A stretch of DNA of 40,405 nt from an uncultured Bacteroidia bacterium (GTDB lineage Bacteria; Bacteroidota; Bacteroidia; J057; CALLMJ01), in the NCBI GenBank assembly GCA_938005475.1, contig CALLNY010000008.1, positions 1-40,405 on the forward strand. The letters run 5' to 3'. Below the pieces are notes generated by a model, which saw nothing but the letters and a program-made list of their open reading frames with translations, made no database searches and had not been told where the DNA came from. The translations under genes and the position numbers were made by a program. Shown here one piece after another: positions 8,532 to 16,695 of this stretch (positions are counted from its first letter, which is position 1; the number at the start of each line of letters is the position of its first letter).

Positions 8532-9518
8532 CTACAACACTAAATCTTTGATTTGTAATTGAAGTAAAATATCACGAACCGCTTGTGGAGAGTCAGTGGT
8601 ACAAAGTTTTTGTTTAGTTTCTTTGAAGAATGGAATACTTTTAAAATAGTTACCGTAGTGTTTGCGCATTTCAAGAAGACCCTGTTTTTCTCCTTTCCAT
8701 TGTAAAGCAAATTCAAAATGTTCTAAGCAGACGCGTGCTCGTTCTGATAAAGAAGGTGGTGGGAGTAGTTGATGGTTCTTAAAAAAGTGTTTAATTTCGT
8801 TAAATATCCAAGGGTAACCGATAGCGGCTCTCCCAATCATGATACCATCAACACCGTAGCGATTTTTATATTCTAAAGCTTTTGTTGGGCTGTCAATATC
8901 ACCATTTCCGAAGATGGGAATAGTTATACGAGGGTTTTCTTTTATTTTACCAATAAGTGACCAATCTGCTTGTCCTTTGTACATCTGAACTCGGGTTCTT
9001 CCATGAATAGTAAGTGCTTTTATACCAATATCTTGTAACCTTTCAGCAACTTCTTCAATATTTTTTGAGGTATCATCCCAACCTAAACGAGTTTTCGCTG
9101 TTACAGGCAAATGAGTAGCCTTTACGACGGCTTCTGTCATTTTCACCATGAGTGGGATATCTTTTAATAGGGCGGCACCTGCGCCTTTACAAGCTACTGC
9201 TTTAACAGGGCAACCGTAATTAATATCAATTAAATCCGGATTCACAGCAGTAGCAATCCGGGCACATTCTGCCATAGTATCTATATCAGAACCAAAAAGT
9301 TGTATTCCAATGGGTCTTTCATACTCAAAAATATCTAATTTTTTTTTGCTTTGAGCGGCATCACGAATTAAACCTTCTGAAGAAATAAACTCGGTATACA
9401 TTAAATCCGCACCATGCTGCTTGCATACTTTACGAAATGGTGGGTCACTTACATCTTCCATCGGAGCCAGAATCAAAGGAAAATCTTTTAAAATTATATG
9501 CTCACCAATTTTTATCAT
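8532..9518 (-). CDS. dusB: tRNA-dihydrouridine synthase (DusB-like)
   Basis: This 328-residue FMN-dependent enzyme reduces uridine to dihydrouridine in tRNA. Seen in the sequence: LAPMEDVSDPPFR (18-29) for FMN binding, the active-site block DINYGCPVKAVACKGAGAALL with Cys103 as catalytic acid, the TVHGRTR-type TIHGRTRVQMYKGQADW, and GNGDIDSPTKA followed by GIMIGRAAIGYPWIF for phosphate binding. The C-terminal helical tRNA-binding domain is present. It is 2 nt downstream of the PAP2 gene and so is probably in the same transcript. It converges on the GGGPS gene across 81 nt. Confidence 0.95.
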   Translation of the reverse strand: MIKIGEHIILKDFPLILAPMEDVSDPPFRKVCKQHGADLMYTEFISSEGLIRDAAQSKKKLDIFEYERPIGIQLFGSDIDTMAECARIATAVNPDLIDINYGCPVKAVACKGAGAALLKDIPLMVKMTEAVVKATHLPVTAKTRLGWDDTSKNIEEVAERLQDIGIKALTIHGRTRVQMYKGQADWSLIGKIKENPRITIPIFGNGDIDSPTKALEYKNRYGVDGIMIGRAAIGYPWIFNEIKHFFKNHQLLPPPSLSERARVCLEHFEFALQWKGEKQGLLEMRKHYGNYFKSIPFFKETKQKLCTTDSPQAVRDILLQLQIKDLVL

Positions 9519-9520
9519 GA

Positions 9521-10156
9521 TTATTCAGTGGCAAATTTACTGCGGTTCTTGTAAATTAAGTATTTAGCAAGGTTATATGCGGTTAAAGCATATAAAACAC
9601 CAAAGGGTATATCAATTACATAATGCTGTTTTATGAAAATAGTTGATAAGCAAATGCTTATCGCAACTATGAAAACTGGAACAAAGAATCTTCTTTGGTA
9701 TACATAAAAAAAAACAGAAACTAAAACGGAGTGCCCTACATGTAAAGAAGGCAGTAAATTGTAGCCAGGGTCAACAGAAAATATACCGTAAACTAATTGA
9801 TAAGTCCAATTGATTGGTTCTACGGAGGGTCGTATCATTTTTGTGGGGAGTAGGATAAAAGTGGAAATGGCTGTAGTTTCTAGTACGGCAAATGCTGTTA
9901 CAACGTGATAAAATTGGAGGCGAGTAGCGGAAATAGGCACAACTAAAAGCATAAAAGGAAAATAAATGTAATAAGGATATATAAACTCTGGAATAAATGG
10001 AATCCAATCATCCCAATGTGTTTTAATCATAGTAAAAGCACCCCCACTTCTTTCAAAAGCTAAATTTACTTCGTTAGCGTAGAAATAAAAATAAGCCGCT
10101 ATTGTAATGAATAGGGTAGTAACTAATAATTTCTCTATATTCAAGCTTATTCGCAT
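9521..10156 (-). CDS. PAP2-superfamily membrane phosphatase
   Basis: A 211-residue protein with about six membrane helices. The PAP2 motifs are present in the short form typical of the PAP2_3 / inositol-phosphorylceramide-synthase-like branch: SLHVGHS at 137-143 and H178-x3-D182 in KQHYVIDIPFG. The family removes phosphate from lipid phosphates or transfers lipid head groups; the substrate is not evident. A TATTTTTG box lies 20 nt upstream of the ATG. dusB follows 2 nt downstream. Confidence 0.88.
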   Translation of the reverse strand: MRISLNIEKLLVTTLFITIAAYFYFYANEVNLAFERSGGAFTMIKTHWDDWIPFIPEFIYPYYIYFPFMLLVVPISATRLQFYHVVTAFAVLETTAISTFILLPTKMIRPSVEPINWTYQLVYGIFSVDPGYNLLPSLHVGHSVLVSVFFYVYQRRFFVPVFIVAISICLSTIFIKQHYVIDIPFGVLYALTAYNLAKYLIYKNRSKFATE

Positions 10157-10175
10157 AGTTTAAGAATTTTACATG

Positions 10176-10183
10176 CAAAAATA
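10176..10183 (-). promoter_or_regulatory. -7 element for the PAP2-dusB unit
   Basis: The minus strand reads TATTTTTG, an exact TAnnTTTG match, 19 nt before the ATG at 10156. No clear -33 TTTG is visible. Confidence 0.5.
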
Positions 10184-10189
10184 AAAAAT

Positions 10190-10220
10190 TTTTTCACATA
10201 ATTTATTTTTATTAATTTTG
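10190..10220 (+). promoter_or_regulatory. Promoter of the secreted duplicated-module protein
   Basis: TAATTTTG at 10213-10220 fits the -7 consensus, and TTTT at 10190-10193 stands 19 nt upstream at the -33 position with one mismatch. The ATG is at 10241. It is divergent to the PAP2 promoter. Confidence 0.5.
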
Positions 10221-10240
10221 AGCATAAAAAAATTTTTATA

Positions 10241-10951
10241 ATGAAAAACTGTTTTAAAAAAGGGTTTCTATTCTCGTTTTTAATAGTCTTAAAAATACAA
10301 GCACAGTCCACCAAAGTATATGATTTTTATTACGATAGGTTTAGTTGTAAAAATCCAAAAGGACTGATTGAATATTTGAAGATTGGTAAAAAAAAACAAA
10401 AAATATTTTATGCCACCTCAAAGAATTCAGAAGAAGATATACCTTTGAAAATTTTAAATCCTAATGCAACTTTTTTAGATTATTATGGAGAGGGAACAAA
10501 AGTACAATTTCCTAACGATAATAAAATATACATTTTAAAAGCATATCCCTCCTGTGAAAATTTTATTGAGTGTCATAATCCCGATGGTACCGTACAAAAA
10601 TTTGAATTCATAAGAGAATTAGGAGGCACTTATCGTTGTATCAATTTAAATAATACCATAGAATATTTGTATATTAATTATATAAACTCCAAGAACCTGA
10701 AAGTAAAATATTCTTCTAATAAAAATCCTCGATGGGTAACTTTAAAAGTATCGAATATTAAAATAAATACTAACGCTCCCGTTTTCCTGGATTACGAGTA
10801 TATTGAACAGTTTGAAGTTCAGTTCCCAAATGCACCGCAAAAATATATTGTTATTATTCCGCAAAAAGAAGAAAATATAGAATTTCCTATTGTGAAGGTC
10901 AAAAATCCAGATGGAACCGTTCAAACATTTCAATGGATAAATAAGGAGTAA
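10241..10951 (+). CDS. Secreted protein of unknown function with two related modules
   Basis: A 236-residue protein with a signal peptide (MKNCFKKGFLFSFLIVLKIQAQS, cleavage near residue 22). No family is recognised. The mature part is two diverged copies of a module of about 95 residues (about 35-126 and 132-234). Aligned blocks are FLDYYGEGTKVQFPNDNKIYIL (78-99) against FLDYEYIEQFEVQFPNAPQKYIV (182-204), and NPDGTVQKFEFI (113-124) against NPDGTVQTFQWI (222-233). Alternating hydrophobic and polar residues suggest beta structure. It has its own promoter and ends at a hairpin shared with the convergent gene. Confidence 0.8.
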   Translation: MKNCFKKGFLFSFLIVLKIQAQSTKVYDFYYDRFSCKNPKGLIEYLKIGKKKQKIFYATSKNSEEDIPLKILNPNATFLDYYGEGTKVQFPNDNKIYILKAYPSCENFIECHNPDGTVQKFEFIRELGGTYRCINLNNTIEYLYINYINSKNLKVKYSSNKNPRWVTLKVSNIKINTNAPVFLDYEYIEQFEVQFPNAPQKYIVIIPQKEENIEFPIVKVKNPDGTVQTFQWINKE

Positions 10952-10978
10952 GAAAGTATTTATTATTATATTAGTAAA

Positions 10979-11017
10979 ATTACAAGACCACTTAAAATTT
11001 TTTAGTGGTCTTGTAAT
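10979..11017. terminator. Bidirectional hairpin between convergent genes
   Basis: A perfect 14-bp stem ATTACAAGACCACT / AGTGGTCTTGTAAT (10979-10992 with 11004-11017) has an AT-rich 11-nt loop. It sits exactly between the stop codons at 10951 (+) and 11024 (-). There is no long T tract, so it is a terminator by position and stability rather than by the classical tail. Confidence 0.7.
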
Positions 11018-11023
11018 AAATTA

Positions 11024-11476
11024 TTAGTTTTTAGAGTAAAGTAGTTTAAAGAATTTATTGTCATTGAAAGATAACCAAACTTGGTCAATGTCTTTGGCAG
11101 AAAATTTTTTATCGAAGCAGATCCATTTTTTTACAGTTGTACCACCTTTTAAATTGAAAATACAGGCATAGTCACTGGATTCATTTTTGGCTTCTGTTTT
11201 ATAATTATAAAACAAATCACCATTTTTTAATAAAATATATACTTTGTAATCATTCCACTTAAAATCTTCTTTTGATTTGTTTATCAATCCGATTTGTGCA
11301 ACAGTATAAACAGAACCATCATTTCTTTCCATACCTTCAATGGTATTGGTATAAAATCCAAACAAGAAATCAATGCTTTTATCAGGAGTGCTAATTTCCT
11401 CATAATAAAAACCTTGACCATAAATTTTTTGAGTTAACAAAAGAACAATTACAACTAAAAACTTTAATACTTTCAT
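11024..11476 (-). CDS. Small secreted protein, function unknown
   Basis: A 150-residue protein with a clear signal peptide (MKVLKFLVVIVLLLTQKIYGQ). No family is recognised. The mature part has alternating aromatic and polar strands (FYYEEISTPDKSIDFLFGFY, KVYILLKNGDLFYNY, KKWICFDKKFSAKDIDQVWLSF), suggesting a compact beta-rich periplasmic or outer-membrane-facing domain. It has two cysteines, in DYACIF and KWICFD. It stands alone, with its own TATTTTTG box upstream. Confidence 0.7.
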   Translation of the reverse strand: MKVLKFLVVIVLLLTQKIYGQGFYYEEISTPDKSIDFLFGFYTNTIEGMERNDGSVYTVAQIGLINKSKEDFKWNDYKVYILLKNGDLFYNYKTEAKNESSDYACIFNLKGGTTVKKWICFDKKFSAKDIDQVWLSFNDNKFFKLLYSKN

Positions 11477-11503
11477 ATGACATGTATTTTAGAAATAACA
11501 TTA

Positions 11504-11511
11504 CAAAAATA
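11504..11511 (-). promoter_or_regulatory. -7 element for the small secreted protein gene
   Basis: The minus strand reads TATTTTTG, 27 nt before the ATG at 11476. No -33 element was recognised. Confidence 0.4.
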
Positions 11512-11583
11512 CTAAATAAGTTTAATGAACTGCATTAATTAGTAAGAATCTTTTTATTTTGGGTATAAATTTATGTGGGTTAT

Positions 11584-12381
11584 TTATTCAATGACTAAAG
11601 AATAACTATAAACACCGCAACCCCCAAAATAGCCTAATGCACCGTTGGAGATATTTCCTTTTACATTATCCGCAGGAGGTGCAAAGGGTCCGCCACCTAA
11701 AAGTTGTTTTATCAAAGAGACGTAATAATAAAAAGTGGGCTGATCTATGTTCCATAGTTCTAATTTGGCAGTATCTCCTCTATCGAATTTGAATGGTAAA
11801 GCAAAAAAGATGGAGTTCCCATCTACAAGGATGTCATCCGTGATAAAATAATCCCCAATACCATTAAATAAAGAATCATTCTTGAAGCATAGTACTCTGT
11901 AATAGTTTATACCTACGGGTTCTTTACCAATAGAAATCAAGTAATAACCAGGCTCCCTAACAATATTGGTATTATTGATATATTCATAAATAATAGTATC
12001 AATCTTTACGACTTCGGGTAGAAAGGCTTTTGCTTGATAAATTTTTCCTTCTGCAAAGATTTTAAGGAAATAATTTCTGTTGGGAGTACCTTCAAATACT
12101 TTGCTGGTTCGGAATATTCCATTAGATATATTTACAAGAGTATCAATTCTACCTGCATCGTCAGATAAAATCACAATAGCATCATTGATACCGGGATAGT
12201 TGTTACTCTCTTGAAAATTATTTGTTTTTCTGACACTTATACGCTGATAAAGGCTATCGGTTCGGATAAAACCTTCAATAAATACTCGGGGTTCTGAACT
12301 TTTTAATTGTAGTTCAACTTCCTGCTCGCAAGCAAAAAGCAATAAACTTAAAACTATGAAGATTAAATCGTGAATTTTCAT
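11584..12381 (-). CDS. DUF4249 lipoprotein
   Basis: The start chosen is the ATG at 12381, which gives 265 residues beginning MKIHDLIFIVLSLLLFACEQ, a lipoprotein signal with Cys18 after LLFA. A longer open frame (to 12513) only adds sequence that overlaps the TonB receptor gene. DUF4249 features are the early VFIEGFIRTDSLYQRISV strand, NFQESNNYPGINDAIVIL, and the C-terminal NVKGNISNGALGYFGGCGVYS. DUF4249 genes typically accompany a TonB-dependent receptor, as here (1-nt gap). The protein is probably an outer-membrane lipoprotein partner of that receptor; the substrate is unknown. Confidence 0.88.
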   Translation of the reverse strand: MKIHDLIFIVLSLLLFACEQEVELQLKSSEPRVFIEGFIRTDSLYQRISVRKTNNFQESNNYPGINDAIVILSDDAGRIDTLVNISNGIFRTSKVFEGTPNRNYFLKIFAEGKIYQAKAFLPEVVKIDTIIYEYINNTNIVREPGYYLISIGKEPVGINYYRVLCFKNDSLFNGIGDYFITDDILVDGNSIFFALPFKFDRGDTAKLELWNIDQPTFYYYVSLIKQLLGGGPFAPPADNVKGNISNGALGYFGGCGVYSYSLVIE

Positions 12382-12382
12382 A

Positions 12383-14722
12383 TTAAAATTTGAAATTATA
12401 AGTGATGGATGGAATGATAGAAAATAAATAAATTTTGATGACACGAGTTTTAGATTTATCGTTAGGGTCATTTTCAAAGCGAAAAGCCCAAGCGTTTTTT
12501 CGTGCGTAAACATTGAAAATACTGAAGTTCCAGCTACTTTCTAATTTTTTGCTGGGTTTGTTTTTTAGAGTAGCGGATATATCCAAACGATGATAATTAG
12601 GCATTCGGTCATTGTAAAGTTTATCATAGCGTAGAATTGTTTGCCCATCTAATTCATATTTACCTGTTGGAAAGGAGATAGCATTACCTGATGCAAAGAC
12701 CCAAGTCACAGATAAATTAACTCTATTATGAGGGTCGTAGCTTAATACAATATTACAGTCATGGCGGCGGTCATTTCGAGCGAAGTAAGGTTCGTTGTTG
12801 TTAATAAAAGGCATTTGACGATAAGTCCATGATAAAGTATAACCTATCCAACCTGTAAATTTACCTGAATTTTTTTTTAAGAATAATTCAAGTCCATAAG
12901 ACCATCCTTTTCCGAAGGCAAGTTGTTTTTCTATTTGTGGATTTAAGAATAAATTTGCATCAGGTTGGAACTCAATTTGATTTTGTAGCCACTTATAATA
13001 AATTTCTACGGAGGTTTCCAATCTATTATCCATAAAATTTCTGAAATAGCCACCTGCGATTTGGTCAGCGATTTGGGGTTTTACTTCTGAGGAGGCGGGT
13101 ATCCATATATCCGTTGGCAAAGAAGAAGCGGCATTAGAAACTAAATTTAAATATTGCCGTGTACGAGCGTAAGAACCTTTTAAAGCACTTAACTCGTTGA
13201 TATTATAATTTAGGCTAAGGCGAGGTTCAATTCCTTGATAAGTTTTTAGCATTTTTCCAAAAGGAACTGAGGTAGTATCAATAGGTCTATTATCACGAGG
13301 ACTTGCAAAAGTGTAGAGGGTAGTGGGTCCTATATCGGCAAAAAAGCTATAACGTAGCCCATATTTCATACTAATTGTCTCATGTATTTTGTGGTCATTC
13401 GTGATATAAAGAGCTTGTTCATAGCCATGGCGGATAGGCAATCGATACGGAGTAATGTTAGATTTTCCTGTAGGTTTCAAATCTGCGCGTAGAAAGGAAT
13501 GATAGAAAGCTTGTTGCCCAAATTTAAGGTGCATTTTTTCATTCCAAAAGAAATCAAAATCGGTTTTGAGGCTGTAGTTAGTTGCCCCCGAAGTATATTG
13601 AGCATTTTCTGAGGATTGTTTGATATCAAATTGGTATTGAAAATCCGAGAAAATGAATGAATTGTTCATAAAAAGTTTCGCATTGAATTGGTGATTCCAT
13701 CGAGCGGTTAAAGTAGCATTGCCCCAATTAAAACCAAATTCATTACCAAAATCAAAAACATCTTTACCAAAATAACTGGATATAAAAACTCTGTTTTTTT
13801 CATTGATTTCATAATTGGCTTTTGCGTTTAAGTCGTAGAAGAACAGTTTATTTTGGTTGATTTTAGGGTTATTAGAAAATTTCAGGAAAGCGTCTGCGTA
13901 AGTTCTTCTTCCGGACATAATAAAAGAACCTTTTTCTTTGGTGATAGGACCTTCCAATGTTAAACGGGAGGCAATAGTACCTATACCACCTTTGAGCACA
14001 TATTTTTTGTTGTTACCTTCATTCATTTTGATATCTAGGACTGCGGAGAGCCTGCCTCCATAATTAGCGGGCATACCACCTTTGTAAAGTATAATATCTT
14101 TCACAGCGTCCGAATTGAAAACAGAAAAGAATCCAAACAGATGAGCGGCGTTGTAGACAACCGCTTCATCAAGCAAGACTAAGTTTTGGTCTGCGCCTCC
14201 CCCTCTAACATAAAAACCCGTATTACCGTCTCCTGCAAAAACTACCCCAGGAAGCATCTGTATCGCTTTGAGAACATCCACTTCACCAAAAAAAGCAGGC
14301 ATCGTTTTGATGGTCTGAATATCTAATTTCTGTACACTCATTTCTACTGATTTGATATTTTCATCAGCTCTTTTATCGGTTATTATAACCTCCTCCGTAG
14401 AAAGCCCTTCTTGTTGTAATTCAATGATTACCTTTACATTTTCTTTTACATTAAATGTCTGCTCATGAGTTACATATCCTAAATACTTAACTACCAAAGT
14501 AAACTTATCTTGGGGAACCTTCAAAGAAAAAAAACCGTAGTCATTAGTCAAAGCACCTTTTTGGGTTTCTTTTATGAATACCGTTGCTCCTATTAAGGAC
14601 TCTCCAGAAGATGAGTCACGTACATAACCACTGATAGTGTATTCTTTACTTTGAGAATAGAGCTCTTGTCCTAATAATGTCCAAAACAAAAGGAATAAAT
14701 ATCTCCTTTTTAAAAATTGCAT
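12383..14722 (-). CDS. TonB-dependent outer-membrane receptor with carboxypeptidase-D-like N-terminal domain
   Basis: The ATG at 14722 is preferred over the TTG at 14731, because a TATTTTTG box at 14736-14743 puts transcription start at about the TTG. This gives 779 residues: a signal peptide (to about 23, ...LYSQS), a CarboxypepD-reg-like beta sandwich (about 27-110; YTISGYVRDSSSGESLIGATVFI), a plug domain (about 120-225; MLPGVVFAGDGNTGFYVRGGGADQNLVLLDEAVVYNA) and a 22-stranded-type barrel ending in aromatic ITYNFKF. It likely imports or binds a ligand at the outer membrane with the DUF4249 lipoprotein encoded immediately downstream. It lacks the SusC length and has no SusD partner. Confidence 0.93.
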   Translation of the reverse strand: MQFLKRRYLFLLFWTLLGQELYSQSKEYTISGYVRDSSSGESLIGATVFIKETQKGALTNDYGFFSLKVPQDKFTLVVKYLGYVTHEQTFNVKENVKVIIELQQEGLSTEEVIITDKRADENIKSVEMSVQKLDIQTIKTMPAFFGEVDVLKAIQMLPGVVFAGDGNTGFYVRGGGADQNLVLLDEAVVYNAAHLFGFFSVFNSDAVKDIILYKGGMPANYGGRLSAVLDIKMNEGNNKKYVLKGGIGTIASRLTLEGPITKEKGSFIMSGRRTYADAFLKFSNNPKINQNKLFFYDLNAKANYEINEKNRVFISSYFGKDVFDFGNEFGFNWGNATLTARWNHQFNAKLFMNNSFIFSDFQYQFDIKQSSENAQYTSGATNYSLKTDFDFFWNEKMHLKFGQQAFYHSFLRADLKPTGKSNITPYRLPIRHGYEQALYITNDHKIHETISMKYGLRYSFFADIGPTTLYTFASPRDNRPIDTTSVPFGKMLKTYQGIEPRLSLNYNINELSALKGSYARTRQYLNLVSNAASSLPTDIWIPASSEVKPQIADQIAGGYFRNFMDNRLETSVEIYYKWLQNQIEFQPDANLFLNPQIEKQLAFGKGWSYGLELFLKKNSGKFTGWIGYTLSWTYRQMPFINNNEPYFARNDRRHDCNIVLSYDPHNRVNLSVTWVFASGNAISFPTGKYELDGQTILRYDKLYNDRMPNYHRLDISATLKNKPSKKLESSWNFSIFNVYARKNAWAFRFENDPNDKSKTRVIKIYLFSIIPSITYNFKF

Positions 14723-14735
14723 AATTTTCAAGATG

Positions 14736-14743
14736 CAAAAATA
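14736..14743 (-). promoter_or_regulatory. -7 element for the TonB receptor / DUF4249 unit
   Basis: The minus strand reads TATTTTTG, 13 nt before the ATG at 14722. It decides the start codon, since an upstream TTG would coincide with the expected transcription start. Confidence 0.5.
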
Positions 14744-14798
14744 ATGAATTTTTTATTATGCTTTTTCAATTTTTTTTGAAAGCAAGTACTAATATAAA

Positions 14799-15296
14799 CT
14801 AAAAAAAAGGGGAATTTGTATTTTTAGGAAAATCAAAAAATAACAACATGCCTGTGCCTCCCGAGACTTCTTGCCATGTTCCTGGGAATTTTAAACAAGC
14901 CATAGCCGCTGTAGCAAAGTAACCTACTTCTTTACCTGCTAAATAATTGGTTAACAACGAAATTGTAGGATTATGTCCAATCATTAAAATCGTATCTACT
15001 TCTTCGGGGAAATTTTCTATTATCCTCAACAAAGTTTGAAGTGTTGAATCATAAATTTTGGGCTCTACTTGAATAGGAATATCAGAATTTAAAGCCTCAC
15101 GTACAAGCTGCGCAGTTGTATAGGCTCTGACCGCATCCGATGTATATATCAATTGGGGTATTATACCACTGTTTTTTATTCTTCGCCCCATCTCAGGAGC
15201 ATTCCTTAACCCTCGTTCATTCAAGGGTCGCTGAATATCTGATAAAGGTAAATCCCATGAGGACTTAGCATGACGCATCAATATGAGTTTTTTCAT
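14799..15296 (-). CDS. sixA: SixA-like phosphohistidine phosphatase (histidine phosphatase family)
   Basis: A 165-residue member of the histidine-phosphatase (phosphoglycerate-mutase-like) superfamily. It begins KKLILMRHAKSSWD with catalytic RHA (Arg8, His9). The LNERG motif follows at about 26-30, and the second catalytic histidine is His108 in LMIGHNPT. The minimal size and RHAKSSW start are typical of SixA-type proteins, which in E. coli act on phosphorylated histidine; the target here is unknown. It starts 1 nt after the upstream fatty-acid-hydroxylase-family gene, so the two are co-transcribed. Confidence 0.9.
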   Translation of the reverse strand: MKKLILMRHAKSSWDLPLSDIQRPLNERGLRNAPEMGRRIKNSGIIPQLIYTSDAVRAYTTAQLVREALNSDIPIQVEPKIYDSTLQTLLRIIENFPEEVDTILMIGHNPTISLLTNYLAGKEVGYFATAAMACLKFPGTWQEVSGGTGMLLFFDFPKNTNSPFF

Positions 15297-15297
15297 C

Positions 15298-16596
15298 TTA
15301 AGTTATTGTTAATGGATAAGGTGTTGAATACTTAATTACTACTTGATTGTTTTTCCATATATATCGAAACCAGTACCATTGACTAACTAAAAATACCAAA
15401 CTAAATCCAACCCATAAAAAGAAGTATTGATAAACATATACAAGACCTAAAATTCCCACGCTGATACTTATGATCCTAAAAATCTCGGACTTATAAGCCC
15501 AGGTTTTGTTTTCCATTATTCCTCCTAAATTCAACAGTGATAATAAAACCCAAAAAGCTCCGCTGATAACTGTAAATTGAATTTCAATATTGGTATTAAC
15601 AAAGTCTGTTGCTAATTCTAACAGTTGCGTAGAAAAAAGTAATACCACGATAAAATGGAACAATAAATAGTAGATTGTTGAAGGGGGCAAATAGGTATCA
15701 TATTTTTGGTAATAGGATTTATCTATTTCAACAGGTACAATAGGACCTCCAAGTTCTTCTGGTCTCCAACCAGGTTTCCCAAATAAAACTTTAAGTTTAT
15801 TTTTTATACCTTTTACTTTACCAACCTCTTGAAAAAGTGATTTATAACTGCCGAGGTTCGCCCATATTGGATTCCAACTATTCAAAGGGATTGTTATTCC
15901 ATAGGTAGGTTCTTCGTGTTCCTCTTGAAAAGTACCAAACATTTTATCCCAAATAATAAAAACTCCTGCATGATTTTTATCACAATATTTGGGGTCTTTT
16001 CCATGATGTACTCGGTGATGGGATGGAGTATTCATAAAAAGCTCTAAAAATCCTAATTTCCCGATAGCTCTTGTATGTATCCAAAACTGATAAATCAAAT
16101 TTACTCCAATACATATAAACCACATATCAAAAGGAACTCCCGCAAAAGCAAAAATTAAATAATAAAACCATGAAAAAAATTGTTGAAAAACACTTTGCCT
16201 CAATGCTACCGCTAAATTATATTCTTCCGACTGGTGATGTACAACATGCGATGCCCAAAATAATGCAATTTCATGTGAATGACGATGAAACCAATAATAA
16301 ACAAAGTCCACAGCAATAAAAAGTAATACCCAAGTAAGCCAAGAATTAGGATTCAGGTAATGCAAATTGAACCACTTCGGTATACTCCAATGCTCGTAAA
16401 CAAAGTTGTAACCAATACCAAACAATACTATCTTCATGAAAATATCCGCTACTTGTTGTGTAATACCACAACTTAAATCATTGATTGTATCCGTGAAGCG
16501 ATAATAATTTAATTTACCATTTTTCCATAAAAATAGAATCTCTATTCCCATCAGTAAAAAGAAAAAAGGAATAGCAATTTTTACAACGTTAATCAT
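15298..16596 (-). CDS. Fatty acid hydroxylase / sterol desaturase family membrane di-iron protein
   Basis: A 432-residue membrane protein with about eight hydrophobic segments. The histidine clusters that bind the di-iron centre are complete: H104-x3-H108 (HRHSH), H117-x2-H120-H121 (HVVHH), H174, and H193-H194-x2-H197-H198 (HHRVHH). The domain order and the C-terminal extra membrane segments (about 310-420) resemble the alkylglycerol-monooxygenase (TMEM195/AGMO)-like branch rather than short sterol desaturases; that sub-assignment is inference. It is co-transcribed with the SixA-like gene. Confidence 0.88.
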   Translation of the reverse strand: MINVVKIAIPFFFLLMGIEILFLWKNGKLNYYRFTDTINDLSCGITQQVADIFMKIVLFGIGYNFVYEHWSIPKWFNLHYLNPNSWLTWVLLFIAVDFVYYWFHRHSHEIALFWASHVVHHQSEEYNLAVALRQSVFQQFFSWFYYLIFAFAGVPFDMWFICIGVNLIYQFWIHTRAIGKLGFLELFMNTPSHHRVHHGKDPKYCDKNHAGVFIIWDKMFGTFQEEHEEPTYGITIPLNSWNPIWANLGSYKSLFQEVGKVKGIKNKLKVLFGKPGWRPEELGGPIVPVEIDKSYYQKYDTYLPPSTIYYLLFHFIVVLLFSTQLLELATDFVNTNIEIQFTVISGAFWVLLSLLNLGGIMENKTWAYKSEIFRIISISVGILGLVYVYQYFFLWVGFSLVFLVSQWYWFRYIWKNNQVVIKYSTPYPLTIT

Positions 16597-16682
16597 ATGG
16601 CAAAGTAAATAATAAAATTACTAATTTTCAAAATGATTTGAAAAAAAAATAATTACAACTTATTTTTTATGGTTTTTATTTA

Positions 16683-16690
16683 TAAATTTG
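16683..16690 (+). promoter_or_regulatory. -7 element deciding the start of the penicillin acylase gene
   Basis: TAAATTTG lies 5 nt before the ATG at 16696. It falls inside the longer open frame that begins at 16669, so that earlier ATG is probably not in the transcript. Confidence 0.5.
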
Positions 16691-16695
16691 CGTCA

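Noticed and set aside
12382-12513. Extended N-terminus for the DUF4249 protein
   Set aside because: The added residues overlap the TonB receptor gene and hide the clear lipoprotein signal that begins at the ATG at 12381.
16669-16695. Earlier ATG for the penicillin acylase
   Set aside because: The -7 box TAAATTTG lies downstream of it, and the signal peptide begins properly at the ATG at 16696.
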